Below are positions 8,737-16,594 of a stretch of DNA of 64,000 nucleotides, one piece after another. The notes beneath the pieces are model-generated. The model saw only the letters and a program-made list of their open reading frames with translations. It did no database searches and was not told the origin of the DNA. Within the stretch, counting starts at the first letter, position 1. Every line of letters begins with the position of its first letter. Source of the DNA: Crossiella sp. S99.2 (GTDB lineage: Bacteria > Actinomycetota > Actinomycetes > Mycobacteriales > Pseudonocardiaceae). Both the position numbers and the translations under genes were made by a program. The stretch spans positions 1,116,001 through 1,180,000 of the forward strand of contig NZ_JALMDK010000001.1 in NCBI RefSeq assembly GCF_023094165.1, written 5' to 3'.

Positions 8737-11226
8737 ATGTCTCGCACGCTCGTCGTCGTCGGCAACGGCATGGTCGGCCACCGCCTGGTGCAGGCGGTCC
8801 GGGAACGTGATCTCACCGGGGCCTGGCGGATCGTGGTGCTGGCCGAGGAACCGCGTCCTGCCTACGACCGGGTCGCGCTCTCGTCCTATGTGGACAGTTG
8901 GGATGAGCTGGCGCTGCGGTTGCCCGGCGCCGAGTTCGACGGCGACGACCTGGTCGAACTGTGTCTCGGTGAGCCTGTCGCGGCGGTGCACACCGCGGAC
9001 CGCACGGTGATCACCACCGCCGGGCGCGTCATCGGCTACGACGCGCTGGTGCTGGCCACCGGCTCGGCCCCGTTCGTGCCGCCGGTGCCCGGCCACGACC
9101 TGCCCGGCTGCTTCGTCTACCGCACCATCGCCGACCTGGACGAGATCCGGGCCGCGGCCAAGGACGTCGGCTCCGGCGTGGTGGTGGGCGGCGGACTGCT
9201 CGGCCTGGAGGCGGCGAACGTGTTGCGCGGCCTGGGATTGACCACCTCGGTGGTCGAACTCGCCCCGCGGCTGATGCCGGTGCAGGTGGACGAGGGCGGC
9301 GGCGCGTTGCTGCGCAGGCAAATCGAGCGCCTGGGCATCACTGTCCACTGTGGAGTATCGGTCCAGTCCGTCGAACCCGGCCTGCGGCTGGCCCTCTCCG
9401 ACGGCGGCGCGCTGGAGACCGGGCTGCTGGTGTTCTCCGCCGGGATCCGGCCGCGGGACCAGCTGGCCCGCGCGGCCGGGCTCGGGGTTGGCCAGCGCGG
9501 TGGCATCGTGGTCGATTCCGCCTGCCGCACAACGGCTTCGGACGTGTACGCGATCGGCGAGTGCGCACTCGCGGGCGGCCAGGTCTACGGCCTGGTCGGG
9601 CCCGGGTACGCGATGGCCGAGGTGGTCGCGGACCGGTTGCTGGGCGGCGCGGCCGAGTTCACCGGGGCGGACACCGCCACCAAGCTCAAACTGCTCGGCG
9701 TGGACGTGGCCAGCTTCGGCGACGCGCACGCCACCGCGCCCAACGCCCTGGAGGTCGTGCACAGCGATCCGGTGTCCGGCCGCTACCAGAAACTCGTGGT
9801 CTCCGACGACGCGTCCACCCTGCTCGGTGGGGTCCTGGTGGGCGACGCCTCGGCCTACGCGCTGCTGCGCCCGCTGGTCGGCCGCCCACTGCCCGGCGAA
9901 CCCGGCGCCCTGCTCGCCGGACCCGGCGCGGGAACGGGTGTGGGCATCAGCGCGATGCCCGAGGACGCCCAGGTCTGTTCCTGTCACGCCGTCACCAAGG
10001 CCCAGATCCGGTGTGCCATCACCGAAAACGGCTGCGCGGACGTGCCCGCGCTGAAGTCCTGCACCAAGGCGGGCACCGGCTGCGGCTCCTGCGTGCCCAT
10101 GCTCAAACAACTGCTCACCGCCTGTGGCGTGGCGCAGTCCACCGCGCTGTGCGAGCACTTCAGCCACTCCAGGGCCGAACTGTTCGAGATCGTGCGCGCC
10201 ACCGGCGTGCGCACCTTCAGCGAACTCGTGGCCAAGCACGGCACCGGTCGTGGCTGCGACATCTGCAAGCCGGTGGTGGCCTCGATCCTGGCCTCACTCG
10301 GCTCCCGGCACGTGCTCGACGGCGAACAGGCCACCCTGCAGGACACCAACGACCACTTCCTGGCCAACATCCAGCGCAACGGCACCTACTCGGTGGTGCC
10401 GCGCATCCCCGGCGGCGAGATCACCCCGGCCAAACTGCTCGTCATCGCCGAGGTGGCCAGGGACTTCGACCTGTACACCAAGATCACCGGCGGTCAGCGG
10501 ATCGACCTGTTCGGCGCCACCGTGGACCAGTTGCCGCTGATCTGGCGGCGGCTGGTGGACGCGGGCTTCGAGTCCGGGCACGCCTACGGCAAGGCGTTGC
10601 GCACGGTGAAGTCCTGCGTCGGCCAGACCTGGTGCCGCTACGGCGTGCAGGACTCGGTCGGCCTGGCGGTGGAACTGGAACTGCGCTACCGCGGCCTGCG
10701 CTCCCCGCACAAGATCAAGGCCGGCGTGTCCGGCTGTGCCAGGGAATGCGCGGAGGCCAGGAGCAAGGACTTCGGTGTGATCGCCACCGAGGAGGGCTGG
10801 AACCTCTACGTCGGCGGCAACGGCGGCTTCACCCCGCGGCACGCCGACCTGCTGGTGTCCGATGTGGACAGAGAGACGCTGATCCGGCTGATCGACCGGT
10901 TCCTGATGTTCTACGTGCGCACCGCGGACCGGTTGCAGCGCACCGCGGGCTGGATCGAGGCCATGGACGGCGGCCTGGACCACCTGCGCGCGGTCGTGGT
11001 GCAGGACAGCCTCGGCATCGGCGCCGAGCTGGAAACCGCGATGGCACAGCACGTCGAGGGCTATGCCGACGAGTGGCGCGGGGTGCTGGAGGACGAGGAG
11101 AAGCTGAGCCGCTTCGCCTCCTTCGTCAACGCGCCCGGCACCCCCGATCCGAGCATCTCGTTCCGCAGCGAGCGTGGGCAACCAGTGCCCGTGCAGCTGG
11201 GTATACCGGAGGTGACCGCCACATGA
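8737..11226 (+). CDS. nirB: Assimilatory nitrite reductase [NAD(P)H], large subunit
   Basis: About 829 residues. It reduces nitrite to ammonium with siroheme. The order is an FAD/NAD(P)H oxidoreductase domain (VVVGNGMVGHRL at the start, second nucleotide fold at VVVGGGLLGLEAA), a BFD-like [2Fe-2S] region with CSCH and GTGCGSC, a second short Cys motif GRGCDICK, and the siroheme/4Fe-4S domain with CVGQTWC and GCAREC. The ATG at 8737 is preferred over 8722 because GAGGAGG sits six bases upstream. It overlaps nirD by ATGA. All cofactor ligands appear present. Confidence 0.95.
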   Translation: MSRTLVVVGNGMVGHRLVQAVRERDLTGAWRIVVLAEEPRPAYDRVALSSYVDSWDELALRLPGAEFDGDDLVELCLGEPVAAVHTADRTVITTAGRVIGYDALVLATGSAPFVPPVPGHDLPGCFVYRTIADLDEIRAAAKDVGSGVVVGGGLLGLEAANVLRGLGLTTSVVELAPRLMPVQVDEGGGALLRRQIERLGITVHCGVSVQSVEPGLRLALSDGGALETGLLVFSAGIRPRDQLARAAGLGVGQRGGIVVDSACRTTASDVYAIGECALAGGQVYGLVGPGYAMAEVVADRLLGGAAEFTGADTATKLKLLGVDVASFGDAHATAPNALEVVHSDPVSGRYQKLVVSDDASTLLGGVLVGDASAYALLRPLVGRPLPGEPGALLAGPGAGTGVGISAMPEDAQVCSCHAVTKAQIRCAITENGCADVPALKSCTKAGTGCGSCVPMLKQLLTACGVAQSTALCEHFSHSRAELFEIVRATGVRTFSELVAKHGTGRGCDICKPVVASILASLGSRHVLDGEQATLQDTNDHFLANIQRNGTYSVVPRIPGGEITPAKLLVIAEVARDFDLYTKITGGQRIDLFGATVDQLPLIWRRLVDAGFESGHAYGKALRTVKSCVGQTWCRYGVQDSVGLAVELELRYRGLRSPHKIKAGVSGCARECAEARSKDFGVIATEEGWNLYVGGNGGFTPRHADLLVSDVDRETLIRLIDRFLMFYVRTADRLQRTAGWIEAMDGGLDHLRAVVVQDSLGIGAELETAMAQHVEGYADEWRGVLEDEEKLSRFASFVNAPGTPDPSISFRSERGQPVPVQLGIPEVTAT

Positions 11227-11561
11227 CCGCAGTCGACGCCTGGGTTCCGGTGTGCCGCTACACCGCCCTGCTGCCCGAACGCGGGGCCGCCGCCCTGCTG
11301 CCGGGCGGTGTGCAGGTGGCCCTGTTCCGCACCCACGACGGCCAGGTGCACGCGCTGGGCAACATCGACCCGTTCAGCCAGGCGGCGGTGATCTCCCGCG
11401 GCATCGTCGGCGACCGGGGTGGCGAGCCGGTGGTGACCTCGCCCATGCACAAGCAACCGTTCGCGCTGCGCACCGGCGAATGCCTGGACAGTCCCGCGGT
11501 CTCGTTGCCCCGCTACGCGGTCCGGGTGCATGCCGGGACCGTTTACGTGGAGCTGCCGTGA
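11223..11561 (+). CDS. nirD: Nitrite reductase small subunit
   Basis: About 112 residues with a Rieske-type beta fold, typical of NirD, which forms a complex with NirB. The usual Rieske Cys-His cluster ligands are absent, as in other NirD proteins, so it is probably structural. Motifs such as HALGNIDPFS and VTSPMHKQPFALRTG match the family. It overlaps nirB by ATGA, and its stop overlaps the GTG of the next gene. Confidence 0.93.
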   Translation: MTAVDAWVPVCRYTALLPERGAAALLPGGVQVALFRTHDGQVHALGNIDPFSQAAVISRGIVGDRGGEPVVTSPMHKQPFALRTGECLDSPAVSLPRYAVRVHAGTVYVELP

Positions 11562-12703
11562 ACAGCGCACCGTCCGAAATGGACGGTGCGCTGCCCGCCC
11601 TCGCCGGGTTCACGGTCGGCCTGACCGCCGCCCGCCGCGCAGAGGAGCTGGCCGCACTGCTGGAACGCCGGGGCGCCACCGTGCTGCACGCCCCGGCGAT
11701 CCGGATCACCCCGCTGGCCGACGACGCCGACCTGCTCGCGGCCACCAGGGATGTGCTGGCCGCGCCGGTGGACGTGGTGGTGGCCACCACCGCGATCGGC
11801 TTCCGCGGCTGGCTGGAGGCGGCCGAGGGCTGGGGCCTGGCCCCGGCGCTGCGGCACCAGCTCGGCGGGGCCACCGTGCTCGCCCGCGGCCCCAAGGCCC
11901 GCGGCGCGATCCGGGCCGCCGGACTGGTCGAATCCTTCTCCCCGGCCTCGGAATCCAACGCGGATCTGTTGCAGCACCTGCTGTCCGTCGGGGTGGCCGG
12001 TCGCCGCATCGTGGTCCAGGAACACGGCGCGCCGGTGCCGGAGTTCGTCGACCCACTCCGCGCGGCCGGCGCCGAGGTCGTCCCGGTCCCGGTGTACCGC
12101 TGGTCCCGCCCCGCCGACGTGGCCCCGCTGGACCGCCTGCTCGACGCGATCAGCCTCGGCCAGGTCGACGCGCTGGCCTTCACCAGCGCCCCCGCCGCGG
12201 CGAACCTGTTGTCCCACGCGGAAACCCGCAACCGCCGGGAAGACCTGCTCGCTGCCCTGCGCACCGACCTGCTGGTCGCCTGCGTCGGCTCCATCACCGC
12301 CGCCCCGCTGGTCGCCCTGGGCGTGCCGGTGATCGCCCCCGACCGCGGCCGGATCGGCGCGCTGGCCCGCCACCTCGGCGCCGAACTCGCCGCCCGCGCG
12401 CCCCGCCTGCGAGTGGCTGGCAAAGCCCTCGAACTCCGCGGCCAGGCCGTCGTCGTCGACGGCGAATACCGCCCGGTCGCCCCCGCGCCGATGGCCGTGC
12501 TGCGCGCCCTGGTCAGCCGCTGCGGCCGGGTCGCCACCAGGGCCGAACTCCTGGACGCGCTGCCCACCGGCGGCGAGGAACACGCGGTGGAGACCGCGGT
12601 TGGCCGGCTGCGTACCGCCCTCGGCGAACCCCGGCTGATCCAGACCGTGGTCAAACGCGGCTACCGGGTCGCCCTGGACACCCCAGCCGGAGCCGTGCGA
12701 TGA
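11558..12703 (+). CDS. Uroporphyrinogen-III synthase fused to an OmpR-type winged helix
   Basis: About 381 residues. Residues 1-275 form a HemD-like domain with two alpha/beta lobes, including ALAFTSAPAAANLL. The last 90 or so residues form a winged-helix DNA-binding domain of the OmpR/PhoB type (VLRALVSRCGRVATRAELLD, then VETAVGRLRTALG and VKRGYRV). The same fusion is Rv0260c of M. tuberculosis, also next to a sirohydrochlorin chelatase-like gene and narK3. It may supply the siroheme precursor for NirB, act as a regulator that senses a tetrapyrrole, or both. The GTG at 11558 overlaps nirD; an in-frame ATG at 11579 is possible. Confidence 0.85.
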   Translation: MNSAPSEMDGALPALAGFTVGLTAARRAEELAALLERRGATVLHAPAIRITPLADDADLLAATRDVLAAPVDVVVATTAIGFRGWLEAAEGWGLAPALRHQLGGATVLARGPKARGAIRAAGLVESFSPASESNADLLQHLLSVGVAGRRIVVQEHGAPVPEFVDPLRAAGAEVVPVPVYRWSRPADVAPLDRLLDAISLGQVDALAFTSAPAAANLLSHAETRNRREDLLAALRTDLLVACVGSITAAPLVALGVPVIAPDRGRIGALARHLGAELAARAPRLRVAGKALELRGQAVVVDGEYRPVAPAPMAVLRALVSRCGRVATRAELLDALPTGGEEHAVETAVGRLRTALGEPRLIQTVVKRGYRVALDTPAGAVR

Positions 12704-13359
12704 GGCCCCTGGTGCTGGTCGCGCACGGCACCAAGGACCCGGCGGGCGCGCTCACCACCGAAGCCCTGGCCACCGCGGTCAGCCACGAACTCGATCTCCC
12801 GGTCACCGTCGCCTACGCCGACGTCCGCGAGCCCCGGCTGTCCCAGGTGCTGATGGACCACGCCGTCGTGGTGCCCGCCTTCCTGGCCAGCGGCTACCAC
12901 GTCCGGGTCGACGTCCCGGCCGAGATCACCCGCAGCGGCCGCCGGCACATCACCCTCACCCCGGCCCTCGGCGCGGCCCCCGAACTCGTCGCCGTGGCCG
13001 CGTTACGCCTGGTCGAAGCGGGCTGGCGTTCCGGTGACGCGGTGGTCCTGGGCGCGGCGGGCTCCTCCGACGAAGGCGCCCTCGCCGAGGTGCGCACCGC
13101 CGCCGCCCTGCTCGCCGACCGCCTCGGCGACGAGGTGGCCATCGGCTACGTCACCACCGCCGCACCCGGCCTGGGCACCGCCCTGGAGACCGCCCGCCGC
13201 ACCGGCCGCCGGGTGTCGGTGGCCTCCTGGCTGCTCGCGCCCGGCCTGTTCCACCAGGCACTGCGGGTGGCCGGGCACGCGGTGGTCGCCGAACCCCTCG
13301 GTCCGCACCACCGGGTGGTGGACCTGATCGTCCGGCGCTACCGGGACGCGATTGTCTGA
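12700..13359 (+). CDS. Sirohydrochlorin chelatase-like protein (CbiX family)
   Basis: About 219 residues. It belongs to the CbiX/SirB class, which inserts iron or cobalt into sirohydrochlorin. The N-terminal LVAHGTKDP contains the metal-site histidine, and the second half repeats the fold with LGAAGSSDEGA. Placed after nirBD and the HemD fusion, with an ATGA overlap, it probably completes siroheme synthesis for nitrite reductase. The M. tuberculosis counterpart is Rv0259c. Confidence 0.85.
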   Translation: MRPLVLVAHGTKDPAGALTTEALATAVSHELDLPVTVAYADVREPRLSQVLMDHAVVVPAFLASGYHVRVDVPAEITRSGRRHITLTPALGAAPELVAVAALRLVEAGWRSGDAVVLGAAGSSDEGALAEVRTAAALLADRLGDEVAIGYVTTAAPGLGTALETARRTGRRVSVASWLLAPGLFHQALRVAGHAVVAEPLGPHHRVVDLIVRRYRDAIV

Positions 13360-13380
13360 CCCGGCGGCGACAATGACCGC

Positions 13381-13776
13381 ATGGGCCGGGATGTGCCGCT
13401 GGCACGACACCTGTTGCGGGCGCGGGACCTGATCGACAGCAGCTACGCCGAACCACTGGACATCCCCGCGCTGGCCCGTGCGGCCCGGGTCTCCCAGTCC
13501 CACTTCAGCCGCTGCTTCAAGCGCGCCTTCGGTGAGACCCCGCACCGTTACCTGCTCACCCGCAGGCTGGAACGCGCCCAGGCGTTGCTGCGCAACCGGA
13601 AACTCACCGTCACGCAGGTCTGCCTCGCGGTCGGATTCACCAGCCTCGGCTCCTTCAGCACGCAATTCCGCCGATTTGTCGGGGAAAGTCCCAGTTCCTA
13701 CCGGGAACGGGCACATCCGGCATTTCTCCCGGTGCCCGGGTGTTTTGTCCGGATGATGACCCGGCCGCGGGAGTGA
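13381..13776 (+). CDS. Short AraC-family transcriptional regulator
   Basis: About 131 residues, consisting of little more than the AraC double helix-turn-helix. The first helix-turn-helix is near LDIPALARAARVSQSHFSR, and the second near LTVTQVCLAVGFTSLGSFS followed by the family motif FVGESPSSYR. There is no sensor domain. It starts 21 bases after the chelatase gene on the same strand. The following gene encodes a VOC protein, and short AraC proteins often control such a neighbour, but no operator is visible. Confidence 0.85.
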   Translation: MGRDVPLARHLLRARDLIDSSYAEPLDIPALARAARVSQSHFSRCFKRAFGETPHRYLLTRRLERAQALLRNRKLTVTQVCLAVGFTSLGSFSTQFRRFVGESPSSYRERAHPAFLPVPGCFVRMMTRPRE

Positions 13777-13852
13777 GCAGTTTTGGAGAAGCCAGTCGGC
13801 GGGCTGCCTGCCTACGGTGAGTGGACAGCAAGCGGCTAGCGGAAGGTTTCAC

Positions 13853-14263
13853 ATGATCACGGGTGTCGGCATGGTGCACGTCTGGGTTCTGGACCAGGAC
13901 GAGGCGTACGACTTCTACGTCAACACACTGGGTTTCAGCCCGCACGGCGACGTGCAGTTCGAGCACATGCGCTGGCTTTCGGTGACCGCCCCCGGCCAGC
14001 CGGACCTGCCGATCGCGCTCAACCTGCCGCTGCCGCCGCTGATGGACGAGGAGACCGTGGCCACCGTGCGCGGGCTGGTCGCGGCCGGGCACATGTGTCC
14101 AGGCGGGTTCGCCACCAAGGACGTCTGGGCCACCTACCGGGACCTCAAGGCCAAGGGCGTGGAGTTCATCGGCGAGCCCGAGCAGCACGACTACGGCATC
14201 GACGTTGGCCTGCGCGACCCCTTCGGCAACCACTGGCGGCTCACCCAGCTCCCGGCGGAATAG
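13853..14263 (+). CDS. VOC (glyoxalase/bleomycin-resistance) family protein
   Basis: About 136 residues. Two beta-alpha-beta-beta-beta modules of the VOC superfamily are visible. The first begins GVGMVHVWVLDQDEAYDFY with the metal-ligand His at HVWV, and the second ends GLRDPFGNHWRLTQ. The ATG at 13853 has GGAAGG upstream. Members include dioxygenases, isomerases and antibiotic-binding proteins; the substrate cannot be told from the sequence. It probably shares regulation with the AraC gene upstream. Confidence 0.85.
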   Translation: MITGVGMVHVWVLDQDEAYDFYVNTLGFSPHGDVQFEHMRWLSVTAPGQPDLPIALNLPLPPLMDEETVATVRGLVAAGHMCPGGFATKDVWATYRDLKAKGVEFIGEPEQHDYGIDVGLRDPFGNHWRLTQLPAE

Positions 14264-14363
14264 GTTTGTAAGTTTTCCTATCAAAGCTCTTGTGGTGGGC
14301 GGTGCGGGCCGTTTACCGTGACCGCACCGCCGCCGGGTCCCTTGCAGACTCGGAGGAAGCCAC

Positions 14364-15155
14364 GTGAGGATTCCTGGTCGAATCACGGCCGCCCTGCTCG
14401 CCTGTTTCGCATTGGTCACCGGTTCGGCTCAGGCCGCGCCGGCGGCGCCGGACCTGAATGACCCGCGGATGAAGGACATCGCCATGCAAATCGTGGCCAG
14501 CGCGGAGAACTCCACGCTGAACTGGCGGGGCAGGTTCGGCTACATCGAGGACATCAAGGACAAACGCGGTTACACCGCGGGCATCATCGGTTTCTGTTCC
14601 GGCACCGGGGACATGCTCAAGCTGGTCGAGCTGTACCAGAAGCGCAAGCCGGGCAACATCCTGGAGAAGTACCTGCCCGCCCTGCGCAAGGTCAACGGCA
14701 CGCCCTCGCACGCCGGCCTGGACCCGACCTACACCGGGGACTGGGAGAGCGCGGCCAAGGACAAGGTCTTCCGGGACGCCCAGGAGTCCGAGCGGGACCG
14801 GGTGTACTTCAACCCGGCCATGTCCCAGGCCAAGCGGGACGGGGTGCGGGCACTCGGTCAGTTCGCCTACTTCGACGCGATCGTCATGCACGGCGACGGC
14901 TGGGGCGCGCTCGACTTCAGTCATATCCGCAGTCGTGCGCTCGGTCAGGCCAAGCCGCCGTCGCAGGGCGGGAACGAGACCACCTGGCTGAACGCGTTCC
15001 TGGACGCGCGGGTGTGGGCGATGAAGCAGGAGCCCGCGCACTCCAACACCAGCCGGGTGGACACCGCCCAGCGGGTCTTCCTCAGGAACGGCAACCTCGA
15101 CCTGAAGACGCCGCTGAAGTGGAAGGTCTACGGCGACAGCTACGAGATCAGGTAG
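14364..15155 (+). CDS. Secreted GH46 chitosanase
   Basis: About 263 residues. A signal peptide ends near AQA-AP (residue 24). The glycoside hydrolase family 46 active site is clear: the catalytic acid Glu48 in SAENS, and 18 residues later Asp66 in YIEDIKDKRGYT, the same spacing as in Streptomyces N174 chitosanase. GIIGFCSGTGDM follows, also typical. It should cut chitosan outside the cell. The GTG at 14364 has GGAGGAAG upstream. The 100-base leader holds an AT-richer GTAAGTTTTCCTATC around 14268, which could be an operator for a chitosan-responsive repressor; I cannot confirm this. Confidence 0.95.
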   Translation: MRIPGRITAALLACFALVTGSAQAAPAAPDLNDPRMKDIAMQIVASAENSTLNWRGRFGYIEDIKDKRGYTAGIIGFCSGTGDMLKLVELYQKRKPGNILEKYLPALRKVNGTPSHAGLDPTYTGDWESAAKDKVFRDAQESERDRVYFNPAMSQAKRDGVRALGQFAYFDAIVMHGDGWGALDFSHIRSRALGQAKPPSQGGNETTWLNAFLDARVWAMKQEPAHSNTSRVDTAQRVFLRNGNLDLKTPLKWKVYGDSYEIR

Positions 15156-15162
15156 GCGGGAC

Positions 15163-15219
15163 CGGCCACTGCCCCGGGAATAGTTGACGTGTCAACCTCG
15201 TTGACGGGGGCAGTGGCCG
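15163..15219. promoter_or_regulatory. 13-bp inverted repeat enclosing a MarR-type palindrome
   Basis: CGGCCACTGCCCC at 15163-15175 pairs perfectly with GGGGCAGTGGCCG at 15207-15219. Inside the 31-base loop lies GTTGAC-GT-GTCAAC (15183-15196) and a further GTTGAC half-site at 15200. The inner palindrome looks like a MarR-family operator for the pirin gene. The outer repeat could terminate the chitosanase transcript. Confidence 0.6.
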
Positions 15220-15256
15220 CCACCCCAGGGCGGCCGGTGGACCTCAGGAGGCAGCC

Positions 15257-16246
15257 ATGCCAGCCGTCACCGCCGACACCCTGACCCTGCCCCGCCTGCC
15301 CGAACTGCCCCAGGAGCTGACCGCCTGGCGGCCGGTGCGGCGCACGGTGAACGCGACCCATTCGCTGGAGGGCGAGGGCTTCGCGGTCCGGCGCCCGTTC
15401 CCGGGCCTTGACCTGCCGGCGGCGGACCCGTTCCTGCTGCTGGACCACCTCGGCGCCACCGAGTACGCCCCCGGCGAGGCCAAGGGCGCGCCCTGGCACC
15501 CGCACCGCGGCTTCGAGACGGTCACCTACGTCATCGACGGGGCCTGGCAGCACGCCGACTCCACCGGTGGCGGCGGCGTGATCGCGGACGGCCAGACCCA
15601 GTGGATGACCGCGGGAGCAGGCGTGTTGCACTCGGAGCTGCCGACCGAGGAACTGGTGGCCAAGGGCGGGCTGTTCCACGGCGTGCAGCTGTGGGTGAAC
15701 CTGCCCCGCTCGCACAAGTGGACCCCGCCGCGCTACCAGGACATCGGCGCGAACGACGTCGGCCTGGTGTCCAGTGTGGACGGTGGCGCGCTGGTGCGGG
15801 TGATCGCCGGTGAGCTGGACGGCCACGCCGGACCGGGCGTCACCTGGACCCCGATCACCTACCTGCACGCCACGGTCAGCCCCGGCGCCCGCCTGGACCT
15901 GCCCTGGCCGGAGGACTTCACCGCCATGGTCTACGTGCTCTCCGGCCGCGGCACCGTCGGCGCGGAGGCCAAACCCTTGGCGGAGGGCCAGCTCGCGGTG
16001 CTCGGCCAGGGTTCCGCGGTCACGCTGCGGGCAGCGGACACCCAGCCGCAGGCGAGTAAGAACGGCTGGGAGGTGCTGGTGCTCGGCGGCAGGCCGATCA
16101 ACGAACCGGTCGCCCGCTACGGCCCGTTCGTGATGAACACCCGCGCCGAGATCATCCAGGCGGTGGAGGACTACCAGGCAGGTCGGCTCGCCACGGTCCA
16201 GCCTCGGCAGGTCCCGCACCTGGGTTCGACGGACGAGCGGATCTAG
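15257..16246 (+). CDS. Pirin family protein (bicupin)
   Basis: About 329 residues. The first cupin contains HPHRGFETVTYV and later GVLHSE, the metal-binding histidines and glutamate of pirins. The second cupin is near residues 190-290. Some bacterial pirins act as quercetin dioxygenases, others as redox-sensing regulators. Start ATG has AGGAGGCAG upstream. The MarR-like palindrome in the leader suggests stress- or ligand-controlled expression. Its 3' end overlaps the convergent alkyltransferase-like gene by four bases. Confidence 0.9.
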   Translation: MPAVTADTLTLPRLPELPQELTAWRPVRRTVNATHSLEGEGFAVRRPFPGLDLPAADPFLLLDHLGATEYAPGEAKGAPWHPHRGFETVTYVIDGAWQHADSTGGGGVIADGQTQWMTAGAGVLHSELPTEELVAKGGLFHGVQLWVNLPRSHKWTPPRYQDIGANDVGLVSSVDGGALVRVIAGELDGHAGPGVTWTPITYLHATVSPGARLDLPWPEDFTAMVYVLSGRGTVGAEAKPLAEGQLAVLGQGSAVTLRAADTQPQASKNGWEVLVLGGRPINEPVARYGPFVMNTRAEIIQAVEDYQAGRLATVQPRQVPHLGSTDERI

Positions 16247-16581
16247 AACAGGCTCGGCGGCTCCTCCGGCGGGGGCACGGCCTCCCAGCGGTACTGCCGG
16301 AGGTTGATCTTCCCGTCATCGGCCAGCACGCCCTCGGCCCGCAGCAGCTCCAGCTGTTCGCGGGCCAGGTGCGGCGCACAGGTGCCGTTGGCGCGCAACA
16401 CCCGGTGCCAGGGCAGGTCGTGCCCGTCCTCGGACAGCACCCGTCCCACCAGTCGCGGCGACGGCGCCCGCGACACATCGGCCACATCCCCGTAGGTCGC
16501 GACCTGACCGGGCGGGATCGACTGCACGGCGGTGCGCACGCGTTCGATGGTCTCCTCGTCCACGCGGCCATTGTGGCGCAC
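16243..16581 (-). CDS. Alkyltransferase-like (ATL) DNA-repair protein
   Basis: About 112 residues. It has the DNA-binding domain of O6-alkylguanine-DNA alkyltransferases, with a helix-turn-helix around GQVATYGDVADV. The active-site cysteine motif PCHR is replaced by PWHR at 57-60. That Cys-to-Trp change is the mark of ATL proteins, which bind alkylated guanine and pass it to nucleotide excision repair instead of removing the alkyl group. A later GTG start (16563) is possible. It lies 13 bases downstream of the NACHT gene on the same strand. Confidence 0.9.
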   Translation of the reverse strand: MRHNGRVDEETIERVRTAVQSIPPGQVATYGDVADVSRAPSPRLVGRVLSEDGHDLPWHRVLRANGTCAPHLAREQLELLRAEGVLADDGKINLRQYRWEAVPPPEEPPSLF

Positions 16582-16594
16582 GGCACCGACAGTG

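Noticed and set aside
8443..10239. Long minus-strand open frame across nirB
   Set aside because: Antisense shadow of nirB; His/Gly/Gln-rich composition without domains.
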